Shown here piece after piece: positions 8,985 to 18,105 of a DNA stretch of 64,000 nt (position 1 is the first letter of the stretch; every line of letters starts with the position of its first letter). The position numbers were made by a program, and so were the translations under genes. Location of the stretch: contig CAYMYN010000001.1 of assembly GCA_964394665.1 (NCBI GenBank), positions 310,001-374,000 of the forward strand, written 5' to 3'. The notes beneath the pieces were generated by a model that did no database searches, was not told the origin of the DNA, and worked only from the letters and a program-made list of their open reading frames with translations. The stretch is from CAYMYN01 sp964394665. Lineage in GTDB: Bacteria > Planctomycetota > UBA1135 > GCA-002686595.

Positions 8985-10067
8985 TCAGGCCTCGACCGGC
9001 AGGACCACCCGGGCCGTCGCGCCCGCGGCAGGTAGACCGGTGAGCTCCAGGCGCCCCCCGGCGCGTACCAGGATGCGTGTGACGAGCGTCAAGCCCAGTC
9101 CCTTGCCTCGTCCGGCGCCGTGCTCGGGGTCCGGCGGCTCCATCCGGGCGAGCTCGCACGCCTGCTCCGACGTGATCCCGCGACCGCGATCCCGCACCTC
9201 CAGGTAGACCCCCTCCTGGCACGGCCCGAGCTCGACCTCGACCTGCGTCCCCTGGCGCGAGTTCCCGAAGGCGTTCTCGACCAATTCCTCCGTCACCAGG
9301 GCCAGATCGTCCTCGGAGACTCGCGGGCACCCATCCCCCAGCGTCAGGCGCAGGTCGACCTCACGTTCCTGCTCCTGCGCGATGCGACGCGCGGTGCGCT
9401 CGACCGTCTTCACGGCGAGCTTCGCCCCGAGGGCCGGCGCGGGCTCCGGACCGGTCACGCGGTCCAGCTCGAGGATGCGGAGGTAGTTCCGCAACTTCCG
9501 ATGGAGGCGCGCTCCGCTGCGGTGGATGCACTCGGCCAACTCGCGGACCTCCCCGCGGGGAAGCGCTTCGCCCTCCTGCATCAAGACCTCGCTCATCCCC
9601 ATGATGCCCACCAAGGGCGTGAAGAACTCGTGGGGCAGGTTGGATCGCAGGGACGAGCGCAGCTCCTGGAGCACTCGGTTCTCCAAGCGCCAATGGACAT
9701 CCGCCCGCGAGAGCCGCGCTTCGACGCAGCGTAGGAGCTCTGCCGCATCGAACGGCTTGGCGATGTAGTCGTCCGCACCCAGGTTCATCGCCGTGCGTTG
9801 ACTGGTCGAACCCGTGTTTCCCGTGACGATCACGATCTGCCTGTGGGCGAGGTCCGGGTCGTCGCGGAAGGCCTGCACGACCTGATGACCGTCGAGCCCC
9901 GGCATGTGCACGTCGCAGAACGTGAGTTCCGGCAGGTGCTCGCGGGCCAGGGCGAGCCCGACGTCCCCGGTCCCCGCCTCGAGCGTCGCGTAGCCGGCCG
10001 AGGACAGGATGCGAACCATGAGCGAGCGGAGCTGCGACTCGTCGTCGATGATGAGGATGCGTTTCAT
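8985..10067 (-). CDS. Receiver-histidine kinase protein
   Basis: A 360-residue protein. The receiver (1-120) has IIDDE, phospho-acceptor Asp52 in FCDVHMPG, Thr in VTGNTG and Lys104 in IAKPFD. A linker leads to a HisKA-like helix with His146 in SNLPHEFFTPLVGIMG and an HATPase domain with ELVENAFGNS, DRGRGI and GKGLGLTLV. The architecture (receiver first, kinase second, no sensor) matches response-regulator kinases that take a phosphoryl group and then control a downstream kinase activity. The ATG at 10067 opens directly on the receiver. It is transcribed towards the preceding operon and is monocistronic as far as can be seen. Confidence 0.9.
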   Translation of the reverse strand: MKRILIIDDESQLRSLMVRILSSAGYATLEAGTGDVGLALAREHLPELTFCDVHMPGLDGHQVVQAFRDDPDLAHRQIVIVTGNTGSTSQRTAMNLGADDYIAKPFDAAELLRCVEARLSRADVHWRLENRVLQELRSSLRSNLPHEFFTPLVGIMGMSEVLMQEGEALPRGEVRELAECIHRSGARLHRKLRNYLRILELDRVTGPEPAPALGAKLAVKTVERTARRIAQEQEREVDLRLTLGDGCPRVSEDDLALVTEELVENAFGNSRQGTQVEVELGPCQEGVYLEVRDRGRGITSEQACELARMEPPDPEHGAGRGKGLGLTLVTRILVRAGGRLELTGLPAAGATARVVLPVEA

Positions 10068-10431
10068 CGGCTGCTGGGGTGCGGGTTCCGGTTCGATCCT
10101 GCGAGTGGGGCGAGCTCACTACCGGATTCCGCGCGATCGCAGGCCCCCCGGGAGCGCCATGGTAGCGCGGATCTCACCGGGTCCTCTTCCTCCCTGTCTT
10201 CGCGCGGAGGCGGCCCCCGTCCTGAGCGATCCTCGGGAACTGGACCACGCCACGGCCGGGCGAGGGACCGCGACGGGTGCCATCCGGTCGCGAGGCCGTG
10301 GCGGGCGGAGCGCGGATCCGATCCGCGCGCTTGCCCCGGGCCCTGTCCGCGGGGAAGCTCTGCCCGAGCGGGGACCGGCTTCGTGCTGCTCGCCGACGAC
10401 CCCCCACGCCCGTCCCCCGCGCCTCTCTCCG
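10068..10431. promoter_or_regulatory. Divergent intergenic region, 364 bases
   Basis: This region lies between the receiver-kinase gene (leftward) and the isomerase gene (rightward). No gene, repeat or structured RNA could be supported. Open frames crossing it are compositional shadows of the GC-rich sequence. It presumably contains promoters for both flanking genes. Confidence 0.35.
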
Positions 10432-11349
10432 ATGCACCTCGATCGACGTTCCATCCTGGGCCTGGGCGCTGGCGCCCTGCTCGCGCCGACCCTGGCCCAC
10501 GCCGCCGCGCTCCCCCGTCCGCGGGCCGCGCGCCGCGCGGGCGAGCCGCGACCCATCCGCAAGGCGGTCAAGCTGGAGATGGTCGCCGGGGACGCGCCGC
10601 TGGCGGACAAGTTCGCCCTACTGCGCGACCTGGGCTTCGACGGGGTCGAGGTCTCGAGCCCCAATTCGCTCGATCCGGAAGCGTTGCTCGCCGCGCGCGA
10701 CGCCAGCGGGCTCGCGATCGCGGGCGTCGTCGATTCGGTGCACTGGAGTCAGCCGCTGAACCACCCCGACCCCCAGGTCCGCCGGCGCGGACGCGAAGGG
10801 CTCGAGCGCGCGATCCGCGACGCGCACCTCTACGGCGGTCCGCACGTGTTGCTCGTGCCCGCCGTCGTGAACGCCGGCATGCCCTACGAGGCCGCCTGGG
10901 AGCTCTCGCGGGCCGAGATCCGCCGCGTCCTGCCCTTGGCCGAGGAGCTCGGCGTCCAGATCGCTTTCGAGAACGTCTGGAACCACTTCCTGCTCTCGCC
11001 CCTCGAGGCCGCGCGGTACGTCGACTCGTTCCCGAGCAGCCGCGTGGGCTGGTACTTCGACGTGGGCAACATCGTGCTGCACGGTTGGCCCGAGCACTGG
11101 ATCCGCACCCTCGGCGCGCGCATCTCGCGCATCGACGTCAAGGAGTACAGCCGTACTTTGGCGCGCGAGAAGGGCACCTGGGCCGGCTTCGGGGTCGAGT
11201 TGCTCGAGGGCGATTGCAACTGGCCGGCGGTGATGGGCGCCCTGGACGAGATCGGTTACGCGGGCTGGTTCGTGGCCGAGGTGTCCGGCGGCGACCGCGC
11301 CCGCCTGTCCGAGATCGCCAGCCGCATGGACCGCATCCTCGCCCTGTGA
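10432..11349 (+). CDS. Tat-exported sugar phosphate isomerase/epimerase-like protein
   Basis: A 305-residue protein with a twin-arginine signal (DRRSILGLGAGALL, residues 4-17) followed by an AP-endonuclease-2/xylose-isomerase-like TIM barrel (PF01261). Barrel landmarks include KLEMV, DLGFDGVEVSSP, HVLLVPA, the metal-ligand-like strand IAFENVWN, WYFDVGNI and RIDVKEY, and a late FVAEVSGG strand. The family contains inosose and hydroxypyruvate isomerases and 3-keto-sugar enzymes; the exact substrate is not readable. Export to the periplasm is typical of planctomycete members. There is no clear ribosome binding site at ATG 10432, but the Tat motif fixes the start well. A large heme protein starts 125 bases downstream on the same strand. 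Confidence 0.88.
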   Translation: MHLDRRSILGLGAGALLAPTLAHAAALPRPRAARRAGEPRPIRKAVKLEMVAGDAPLADKFALLRDLGFDGVEVSSPNSLDPEALLAARDASGLAIAGVVDSVHWSQPLNHPDPQVRRRGREGLERAIRDAHLYGGPHVLLVPAVVNAGMPYEAAWELSRAEIRRVLPLAEELGVQIAFENVWNHFLLSPLEAARYVDSFPSSRVGWYFDVGNIVLHGWPEHWIRTLGARISRIDVKEYSRTLAREKGTWAGFGVELLEGDCNWPAVMGALDEIGYAGWFVAEVSGGDRARLSEIASRMDRILAL

Positions 11350-11473
11350 GCGCCGGCGGGGGACGGATCCGGGGCGGCGCGGCCGTCCCCAGCCGCGGCC
11401 GAACCGCCGCCCCGGAAGGATGCGGGTAGGATCGGAGTGGGACGCCGCGCCCGAGCGGGCCCCACCCCCGACC

Positions 11474-14400
11474 ATGGCCCTCCCCCGCGCCCTGCTCCCG
11501 CCCGCCCTCTTCGCGCTCGCTCCGTTCCTCGTCGCCCTCGCGCCCCACGCGCCGGCACAGGGAATCACGCCCGGACCCCTCGCGCCGGCCTTTCCAGCGG
11601 AACGGGTCGGCGCGCCCGTGCCGGGGGGGCGCTTCGTCAACTTCGAGACGCCCCAGGTCCATCCGATCGAGGTGGCGAGCGTCGCGGGGCGCGACTACGT
11701 GCTCGTCTGCAACACGCCCGACAACTCGGTCGAGATCCACCAGGCCGCGCCACCGCACGCATTCGTGCAACGCGTGCCCGTGGGACTGGGTCCGGTGAGC
11801 GTGCGCTGGAGCGCGGCCCTGCAGCGCTTCTACGTCTGCAACTTCGACGGCGACTCGATCTCGGTCGTTCGCCTGCAGCCCTTCGGCAACTCGGTGCACG
11901 CCGTGCTCGAGCGCACGACGTCGGAGGGCGTCGGCGACGAACCCGCGGACATCGCCTTCGATCCGACGCACACCGTCGCGGCGGTCACGCTGAGCAGCTC
12001 GAGCGCGCTCGTCCGGCTCGATCCGCTCACCCTCGCTCCCCTCGGCGCGCCGCAACGCCTGCAACTCGACGGCGCGGCCCTGGGCTTCGCCCGCGACCTG
12101 GCGGTCAAGATGCCGCGCGCCCTCGCCTGGCTCCCGGACGGTCGACTCTTCGTCGCCAACCTGCGCGCCGGCTCGCCGCGTCCCGGCGGCGGAGCGCAGG
12201 TCGACCTGGGCCTCTATCGCGACGATCCCTATCGCGTGCCGGCGGGTCCGGACCCGATCGGCGGCCTGGGCTCGACCGTGCACGCCTTCGCCTTCAGCCC
12301 CGACCGCGAGCTCGTGTTCGTGGTCGGCACCCGCGCTCGCAACCACGACGCCGCGGGCGTGGCGGCCGTGAGCCAGCTTCCGACCGGCTTCGTGCAGAGT
12401 TGGCTGACCGTGATCGAGGTCACGCCGGGGGGGGACCCCACCGTGCGCCCCGAAGCCGTGGCCGGCGGCCCCACTCCCCACGCGCTGCCGAGCATCGACC
12501 TCAACCGCGACTACGCCTCGCCGGGGATCGTGCCGGTGCGCAGCGACGAGGCGCTGGCCCAGCCCACCGACGTGCTCGTGCTGCGTGGGCCGGGTGGGAG
12601 CGTGGGTCGCATCGCCCTCACGGCGTTCCACTCCGACCGTGTGGCGCTCCTGCGGCCGGACGCCGGCCTGCCGGGGGGCTACGAGATCCGGCGCGTCGAC
12701 GTCCCGCCCCTCGCGCACGGCGGCTACACGACGAGCGGCCCGCGGGGCCTCGCCTACAGCGCCCGCGAGTCGCTCCTGTTCGTGCACGGGAGGCTCGACA
12801 ACTCGCTGGCCGTGATCGACGTGGCGAGCGCCACCCTGCTCGCGCGTCTGCCGCTGCGCAACGACCCCACGCCACCCGAGATCCGCGCCGGCCGTCAGTT
12901 CCTGTACGGCGCGCGTTTCTCGATCGACGTCTCCCAGACTCCGCCCACGGGGGGCTTCGTCTCCTGTGCTTCCTGCCACATCGACGCACGCACCGACGGC
13001 CTGCCCTGGGACCTGGGCGATCTCGCTTCGAGCAACTCGTTGCCCGAGGGCTTCCACGACCCCGACCCCTTGGGATTCGTGACGGTCGTGAACGCGATGC
13101 CGTCCCAGAAGGGGCCGCTCGTCACCCAGACGCTCCAGGGGCTCTTGAACTCGCGGGTCAACGAAGACTTCGAGTTCGCCGTCACCAACGCTCCCTACCA
13201 CTGGCGCGGAGACAAGGCCGACTTCACGGACTTCAACGAGGCCTTCGTGAACCTGCAGCGCATGCGGGACATCGGCGGCCCCGGCGATCCCAAGGGCCTC
13301 ACGGACGAGGAGATGATCGCCTACCGGCGCTTCGTCAACACGATCCAGCACCCGCCGAACCCCGAGCAGCACCTCGAGCGCATCACGCCCGGGGCCCTGG
13401 GAGCCGACCCCAACGACCCGAGCCAGGCGAGCGGCGCCAAGCTCGGGATGCAGCTCTTCCACAACGTGCAGTCCGGTGGGGCGCGCTCCTGCGTCCAGTG
13501 CCACACGTTGCCCGAGGGCAGCTCGAACACGGCCACGGACGACTTCCTCGTGCATCCGACCCTCGCCGGCGGGCCCGGAGTGCGCCATCCCTTCGAGAGC
13601 GCGGGACTACGCGGCATCGCGCAGCGCGAGATGGTGCTGCACGAGGACTTCAGCCGCGTCATCACGGCGATCACGGCCGACAGCGGGTTGCTCCACCCTG
13701 GCGACCCGACCCTGCTCAACTCTTCCTCGATCAACAACTTCGTGACGGCCACCTTCCGGTCCTTCATGCCGGATCCGGTGGCGCCGACCCAGATCCGCGC
13801 CGTGGTCGAGTTCGTGCGCCAGCTCGACACGGGCACGGCGCCGGTCGTGGGTCGCGCCTACACCGTCGATCCGAGCCTCGCGCCCCTCGACTCGGGCACG
13901 AACCGCGAACGCTTCGAGCTCTTCGAGGGCCAGGTGGCCGAAGCCAACTGCGGGCTCGCGGTCCACGCGCGCAGCGGCGGGGTCGAGCGCGGATTCTGGT
14001 ACGACCTGCTGGCGAATCCGCCGGCCTACCGCGAGGAGGGCACGGCGAACCTCCTCAGCCGCGCGCAGATCCTGGCCCTGGCCTTCGGGCCGGACGCCGT
14101 GGTGATCGCCCAAGCGACGCCCCTGGGCAACGAGCGCCGCATCGCCGCCCTCTCGGGCGTCGCCACGCCCCTCACGGGCGCGGCGGCGCCGAGCGCCATC
14201 GTGCTCGAGGCGATGGCCCCGAACAGCGCCTATGTCGACGTGCCGCGGTTCACGGGGAACCTGCTCCCCAACGCGTTGCCCTACTCCAGCGTGTGGTCCC
14301 TACGCCGACTGCAGGACTCGGTCATCGGCCAGTTCGGCGTGCCCGGTCCGCGCCACGAGCCGCCGCGCCGTTTCCGCATCAGCGGCGAGCACCTGCGCCC

Positions 14401-14734
14401 CGGCGCGCGCCTGGCCCTGGGTATCGCCGCGGGCAACGCGCCCACCCAGGGGCCGCTCGAGATCCTCGTGGCCGAGCTCTACCCCACCGAACGCTTCGTC
14501 GAGGGCCGCCGCATCTGGGAGACCGAGGTCGAGCTCGACGCAGCCCAGACCTACGCCCTGCTCAATGGCGGCCATTGGGCGCCGAGCGTGACCGACGTCC
14601 TGCTGCGCCGCACGACATCTCCCACGCTCCAACCCCTGGCCTGGAACCACTACTGGGTGGCCGTCAGCAACGAGGACGGCACCTTCGGCGCCGCCCCGAG
14701 CTGGCAACCCCTCACGATCCGCGACTCGCGCTGA
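11474..14734 (+). CDS. Secreted two-heme cytochrome c / beta-propeller protein
   Basis: A 1086-residue exported protein with an N-terminal signal peptide ending near APAQG (residues 1-29). The first 450 residues look like a YncE/surface-antigen type propeller: repeated blocks such as YVLVCNTPDNSVEIHQ, FYVCNFDGDSISVV and LLFVHGRLDNSLAVID. Two heme c attachment motifs follow, CASCH at Cys498 and CVQCH at Cys673, in a region resembling the di-heme cytochrome c peroxidase/MauG superfamily. The last 250 residues are of unknown fold, possibly a binding module. It is probably a periplasmic electron-transfer or oxidoreductase protein; the substrate is unknown. It follows a Tat-exported isomerase, which hints at an oxidative sugar pathway. 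The ATG was chosen because the upstream frame is not signal-like. Confidence 0.82.
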   Translation: MALPRALLPPALFALAPFLVALAPHAPAQGITPGPLAPAFPAERVGAPVPGGRFVNFETPQVHPIEVASVAGRDYVLVCNTPDNSVEIHQAAPPHAFVQRVPVGLGPVSVRWSAALQRFYVCNFDGDSISVVRLQPFGNSVHAVLERTTSEGVGDEPADIAFDPTHTVAAVTLSSSSALVRLDPLTLAPLGAPQRLQLDGAALGFARDLAVKMPRALAWLPDGRLFVANLRAGSPRPGGGAQVDLGLYRDDPYRVPAGPDPIGGLGSTVHAFAFSPDRELVFVVGTRARNHDAAGVAAVSQLPTGFVQSWLTVIEVTPGGDPTVRPEAVAGGPTPHALPSIDLNRDYASPGIVPVRSDEALAQPTDVLVLRGPGGSVGRIALTAFHSDRVALLRPDAGLPGGYEIRRVDVPPLAHGGYTTSGPRGLAYSARESLLFVHGRLDNSLAVIDVASATLLARLPLRNDPTPPEIRAGRQFLYGARFSIDVSQTPPTGGFVSCASCHIDARTDGLPWDLGDLASSNSLPEGFHDPDPLGFVTVVNAMPSQKGPLVTQTLQGLLNSRVNEDFEFAVTNAPYHWRGDKADFTDFNEAFVNLQRMRDIGGPGDPKGLTDEEMIAYRRFVNTIQHPPNPEQHLERITPGALGADPNDPSQASGAKLGMQLFHNVQSGGARSCVQCHTLPEGSSNTATDDFLVHPTLAGGPGVRHPFESAGLRGIAQREMVLHEDFSRVITAITADSGLLHPGDPTLLNSSSINNFVTATFRSFMPDPVAPTQIRAVVEFVRQLDTGTAPVVGRAYTVDPSLAPLDSGTNRERFELFEGQVAEANCGLAVHARSGGVERGFWYDLLANPPAYREEGTANLLSRAQILALAFGPDAVVIAQATPLGNERRIAALSGVATPLTGAAAPSAIVLEAMAPNSAYVDVPRFTGNLLPNALPYSSVWSLRRLQDSVIGQFGVPGPRHEPPRRFRISGEHLRPGARLALGIAAGNAPTQGPLEILVAELYPTERFVEGRRIWETEVELDAAQTYALLNGGHWAPSVTDVLLRRTTSPTLQPLAWNHYWVAVSNEDGTFGAAPSWQPLTIRDSR

Positions 14735-14764
14735 CGTGCGGCCAGCCGCCGGGCTCCAACCGGG

Positions 14765-15409
14765 TCATCCACGGCTCGCGCCGGGCGAGCCCAGCTCGCT
14801 GTCGGCGGTCGTCAGGAGGTAGAGCCGGACGACCTCGACCACGTTGTCGACATCGAACTTGCGCAGGATCGCCGAGCGGTGCACGTCCACGGTCTTCTTG
14901 CTGCAACCCAGGCGCGCGGCGATCACCTTGCTCGCCGCCCCCTGGACGAGGAGGTCCAGCACCTCGCGCTCGCGGGGAGTCAGCCGCTCGAGCCGGCGGC
15001 GCGCCTCGCGCACCTGAGTCTCGGCGCCCATGCGGGCCTCGCTGAGCGCCAGGGCGCCGCCCACGACATCCCTCAGGCGCTCCGGCTCGATGGGTTTCAC
15101 CAGATAGTCGTGAACGCCCACCTTGAGCGCCGAGACCGCGCTCTCGATCTCGGGCGCACCCGTGATCAGGACCACCGGAGTGTGCGGGTCCTTCGCCCGA
15201 ATGCCGCGCAGCAGCTCGTCCCAGGTGACGTCCGGCAAGCGCACGTCGAGCAGCAGGCACTCGGGCGGGGAAGGGGAGTAGGCGTCGAGCAGTTCCCGTC
15301 CCGCTCCGAAAGGCAGGACCTCCCATCCGAAGCCCTCGAGGACGCTGGTGGTCAGTTTCAAGAAGGCGGGGTAGTCGTCCACTAGCCAGATTCGCTTGTT
15401 CATCGGCAT
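14765..15409 (-). CDS. NarL/FixJ-family response regulator
   Basis: A 214-residue regulator with a receiver (about 5-125: acidic pair in LVDDYP, phospho-acceptor Asp55 in LLLDVRLP, Thr in LITGAP, Lys in YLVKPIEP) and a LuxR-type HTH (about 140-205: LTPREREVLDLLVQG, KVIAARLGCSKKTVDVHRS). The spacing and the KTVDVHR recognition helix resemble FixJ/TodT-type regulators. The start is ATG 15409, with GGAG nine bases upstream; a second ATG two codons later is possible. It is divergent from the membrane kinase operon starting at 15699, and the 289-base gap between them could carry the promoter it controls. That pairing is inferred only from position. Confidence 0.92.
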   Translation of the reverse strand: MPMNKRIWLVDDYPAFLKLTTSVLEGFGWEVLPFGAGRELLDAYSPSPPECLLLDVRLPDVTWDELLRGIRAKDPHTPVVLITGAPEIESAVSALKVGVHDYLVKPIEPERLRDVVGGALALSEARMGAETQVREARRRLERLTPREREVLDLLVQGAASKVIAARLGCSKKTVDVHRSAILRKFDVDNVVEVVRLYLLTTADSELGSPGASRG

Positions 15410-15698
15410 CTCGCGCTTCTCCTTCCCCCACCCCATCCCACGGTCTGTCCGGGCGGAGCGCAAGCCTGGATCACGGAACTGGGGACCCGTGGCGGATCCG
15501 CGTCCCCGACCGCACGCCTGAGCGCGTGCTCCGCGACGTGGATGTCCCTTGCTTCGAACTCCCATTGCCGGCCCAATCCTCGAGCCGGTTCTCGCGGGTC
15601 CCGGCGACATCACCCTTCCCCGGACCATCCGAACTCCACAGGATGGAGCCTCTCCCTGGGTCAGCCCTCATTTGGACGAGCCACTCCGCGCCAACCGC

Positions 15699-17681
15699 AT
15701 GAAACATCGCGTATCCATCGCTCAGTCCCTGCGGGTCGCCGGCGTGAGCGCGGCCGTGCTCGTGGGGGTCGCCGTGCTGGTCCTCGTCGGCTGGATCACT
15801 GGGAACAGGCGACTGGTCCAGGTGAGTCCCGACTGGACGCCGATCGTCCCCATGACTGCGGTGACGTTCCTCATCTCGGGAGCCTCGCTGCTCTCGATCA
15901 CGCGCGCCATGCGCCTCGATTCCGGCCCGCTCGCGGATCGCTGGCGCCGCCTGGGTCGCGGCCTGGCGCTGCTGGTCGCGCTGATCGGCGGGCGCAGACT
16001 CCTGTACTACGCCTTCGATCTGGAGACGTCGCTGGACATGCTGGGCTTCACGCCGTTCGTCGGCCCGGGCCAGATGGCGTTGTTGACGTCCCTCGCCTTC
16101 CTGCTCGCAGGCAGCGCCCTGTTGCTGTCGGCGAGCCCGCGCTTCCGGCCGTCCTCCCAGTGGTTGGCGGCCATCGTGACCATCCTGGGCCTCCTGAGCA
16201 CCACCCGCTACCTGTACGGCGGCGACCTCACCAGCTCGTTCTACTTGGTCGCCGTGCACACCGCCGTACTCTTGGGAGTGCTTGGACTGGGCATCTTCTT
16301 CGTGCGGCCCGACGCCGGATTCATGCGCCTGTGGAACGGCGACTCGACCGGGAGCGTCCTGGTGCGTCGGCTCTTCCCGACCGCCCTCGTGATGCCTGTG
16401 TTGGTCGGCTACCTGCGCCTCCTGGGCCAGCGCTCGGAGCTCTACGGCCTGGAGACCGGGCTGGCGCTCTTCGCCATCGCGAACGTGGGGATCTTCGCCG
16501 CCTTGACCTGGCACACGGCGGGCATGCTCGACGGGGAGGACTCGGCGCGCCGCGAGGCCGAGCGCACCCTCCGGGCCGAGAAGCGCTTCTCCGACGCCCT
16601 CGTGGACAGCCTGCCCGGCGTCTTCTACCTGTATGATCGCGACTTGAACTTCCTGCGCTGGAACAGGAACTTCGAAACCGTCAGCGGCTATGGGAGCACG
16701 GAGATCGCACGCATGCGACCGGCGGACTTCATCTCGCCCACCGACCACGCTCGCCTCGAGGAGCGCGTGACCGAGGTGTTCGAGAGGGAGCACTCCGACC
16801 TGGAGGCGAACTTCCGCTCCAAGGATGGCCGGTTGACGCCCTACTACTTCACGGGCCTGCGGGTCTCCCTGGGCGATCGGCCTTGCCTGGCCGGGGTCGG
16901 CATCGACATCACGGTCCGCCGTCGGGCGGAGGACCAGGTGCGCGAGCTCAATGCCGAGCTCGAGGAGCGCGTCGCGCAGCGCACGCGCGAGCTCGAAGCC
17001 AAGAACCGGGAGCTCGAAACCTTCACGTACTCGGTCTCCCACGACCTCAAGGCGCCTCTGCGGGGCATCGACGGTTACAGCCGACTCTTGCTCGAGGATC
17101 ACTCCGAGCGCCTCGACGAGGAGGGACGGCACTTCCTCACCTGCGTGCGCCAGGCGAGCGTGCACATGGGGCAACTCATCGACGACCTGCTGGCCTACTC
17201 GCAGCTCGAACGATGGGGGCTGCAACTCAGCCACACTCCCCTGGAGCCCCTGGTCCAGGGCCTAGTGGCCCCCTATGCCGGAGAGCTGGCCGCGCGCAAC
17301 ATCTCGCTCCGCGCCGAGATCCCGGACGTCGAAGTCTGGACCGACCCCGCGGGCTTGCAGCAGGCCATCCGCAACCTCCTGGACAACGCCATCAAGTTCA
17401 CGGCGCAGAGAGAGCGCCCGACGATCGAGATCGGAGCACGCCTGGACGGAACGCGCTGCCTGCTGTGGGTGCAGGACGACGGCGTCGGCTTCGACATGAA
17501 GTTCGCCAACCGCATCTTCGACATCTTCCAGCGCCTGCATCGAGCCGAGGAGTACCCCGGCACCGGTGTCGGCCTGGCCATCGTCCGCAAGGCGATGGAG
17601 CGTTTGGGTGGGCGCGCATGGGCCGAGAGCAGCCCGGGAGAGGGCGCCCGTTTCTGGCTGGAGATCCCGACCACATCATGA
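15699..17681 (+). CDS. Membrane PAS histidine kinase (eight predicted TM helices)
   Basis: A 660-residue kinase. The first roughly 285 residues contain about eight hydrophobic helices, including stretches around 12-34, 48-70 and 175-200, forming an integral-membrane sensor without a large loop. A PAS domain (about 300-420, from VDSLPGVFYLYDRDLNFL), a coiled coil (ELNAELEERVAQRTRELEAK) and a phytochrome-type HisKA with His448 in YSVSHDLKAPLRGIDGYSR follow, then an HATPase (LLDNAIKFT, DDGVGFD, GTGVGLAIVRK). The HisKA subtype is the one usually paired with small Rcp1-type receivers, and exactly such a gene follows with an ATGA overlap. The start was placed at ATG 15699, where the membrane part begins. 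Confidence 0.9.
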   Translation: MKHRVSIAQSLRVAGVSAAVLVGVAVLVLVGWITGNRRLVQVSPDWTPIVPMTAVTFLISGASLLSITRAMRLDSGPLADRWRRLGRGLALLVALIGGRRLLYYAFDLETSLDMLGFTPFVGPGQMALLTSLAFLLAGSALLLSASPRFRPSSQWLAAIVTILGLLSTTRYLYGGDLTSSFYLVAVHTAVLLGVLGLGIFFVRPDAGFMRLWNGDSTGSVLVRRLFPTALVMPVLVGYLRLLGQRSELYGLETGLALFAIANVGIFAALTWHTAGMLDGEDSARREAERTLRAEKRFSDALVDSLPGVFYLYDRDLNFLRWNRNFETVSGYGSTEIARMRPADFISPTDHARLEERVTEVFEREHSDLEANFRSKDGRLTPYYFTGLRVSLGDRPCLAGVGIDITVRRRAEDQVRELNAELEERVAQRTRELEAKNRELETFTYSVSHDLKAPLRGIDGYSRLLLEDHSERLDEEGRHFLTCVRQASVHMGQLIDDLLAYSQLERWGLQLSHTPLEPLVQGLVAPYAGELAARNISLRAEIPDVEVWTDPAGLQQAIRNLLDNAIKFTAQRERPTIEIGARLDGTRCLLWVQDDGVGFDMKFANRIFDIFQRLHRAEEYPGTGVGLAIVRKAMERLGGRAWAESSPGEGARFWLEIPTTS

Positions 17682-18100
17682 AGACGGCTCAACACATCCT
17701 GCTCGTCGAGGACAACCCCATGGACGTCGACCTGGCCCTGCGCGCCTTCCAGCGCCGGAAACTGGCCAACGTCGTCGACGTCGCCCGGGACGGCGAGGAA
17801 GCCCTGGACTGGATCAGGCGCATCGAGTCCGGCGAACCCGAACCCGCCGTGATCCTGCTGGACCTCAAGCTGCCGCGCGTGGACGGGCACGAAGTGCTCC
17901 GTGCCTTCAAGGCACACCCACGGCTCAGGCGCATTCCCATCGTCGTGCTGACCACGTCCGCGTCCGGCGACGACGTGCGTCGCGCCTACGAGCTCGGCGC
18001 CAACTCCTACATCGTCAAGCCGGTCGACTTCGACAAGTTCGTCGAGATGGCCGGGCAGATCGACCTCTACTGGACGGTTCTCAACCAGACTCCCGCCTGA
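17678..18100 (+). CDS. Rcp1-type single-domain response regulator
   Basis: A 140-residue CheY-like receiver of the phytochrome-partner (Rcp1) subgroup: LLVEDNPMDVDLALRAF at the N-terminus, phospho-acceptor Asp62 in ILLDLKLPRVDGHEVL, Thr in VLTTSAS and Lys in YIVKPVDF, with a C-terminal helix FVEMAGQIDLYW. There is no output domain. It overlaps the membrane kinase gene by four bases (ATGA) and ends five bases before the triple-receiver hybrid kinase. It is therefore very probably the direct acceptor of the upstream kinase and may carry phosphate to the downstream hybrid. Confidence 0.93.
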   Translation: MKTAQHILLVEDNPMDVDLALRAFQRRKLANVVDVARDGEEALDWIRRIESGEPEPAVILLDLKLPRVDGHEVLRAFKAHPRLRRIPIVVLTTSASGDDVRRAYELGANSYIVKPVDFDKFVEMAGQIDLYWTVLNQTPA

Positions 18101-18105
18101 TCGCC

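Noticed and set aside
15699..18100. Phytochrome photoreceptor system
   Set aside because: The kinase and Rcp1-type receiver resemble phytochrome partners, but the sensor is a membrane region plus PAS with no GAF/PHY domains or chromophore Cys.
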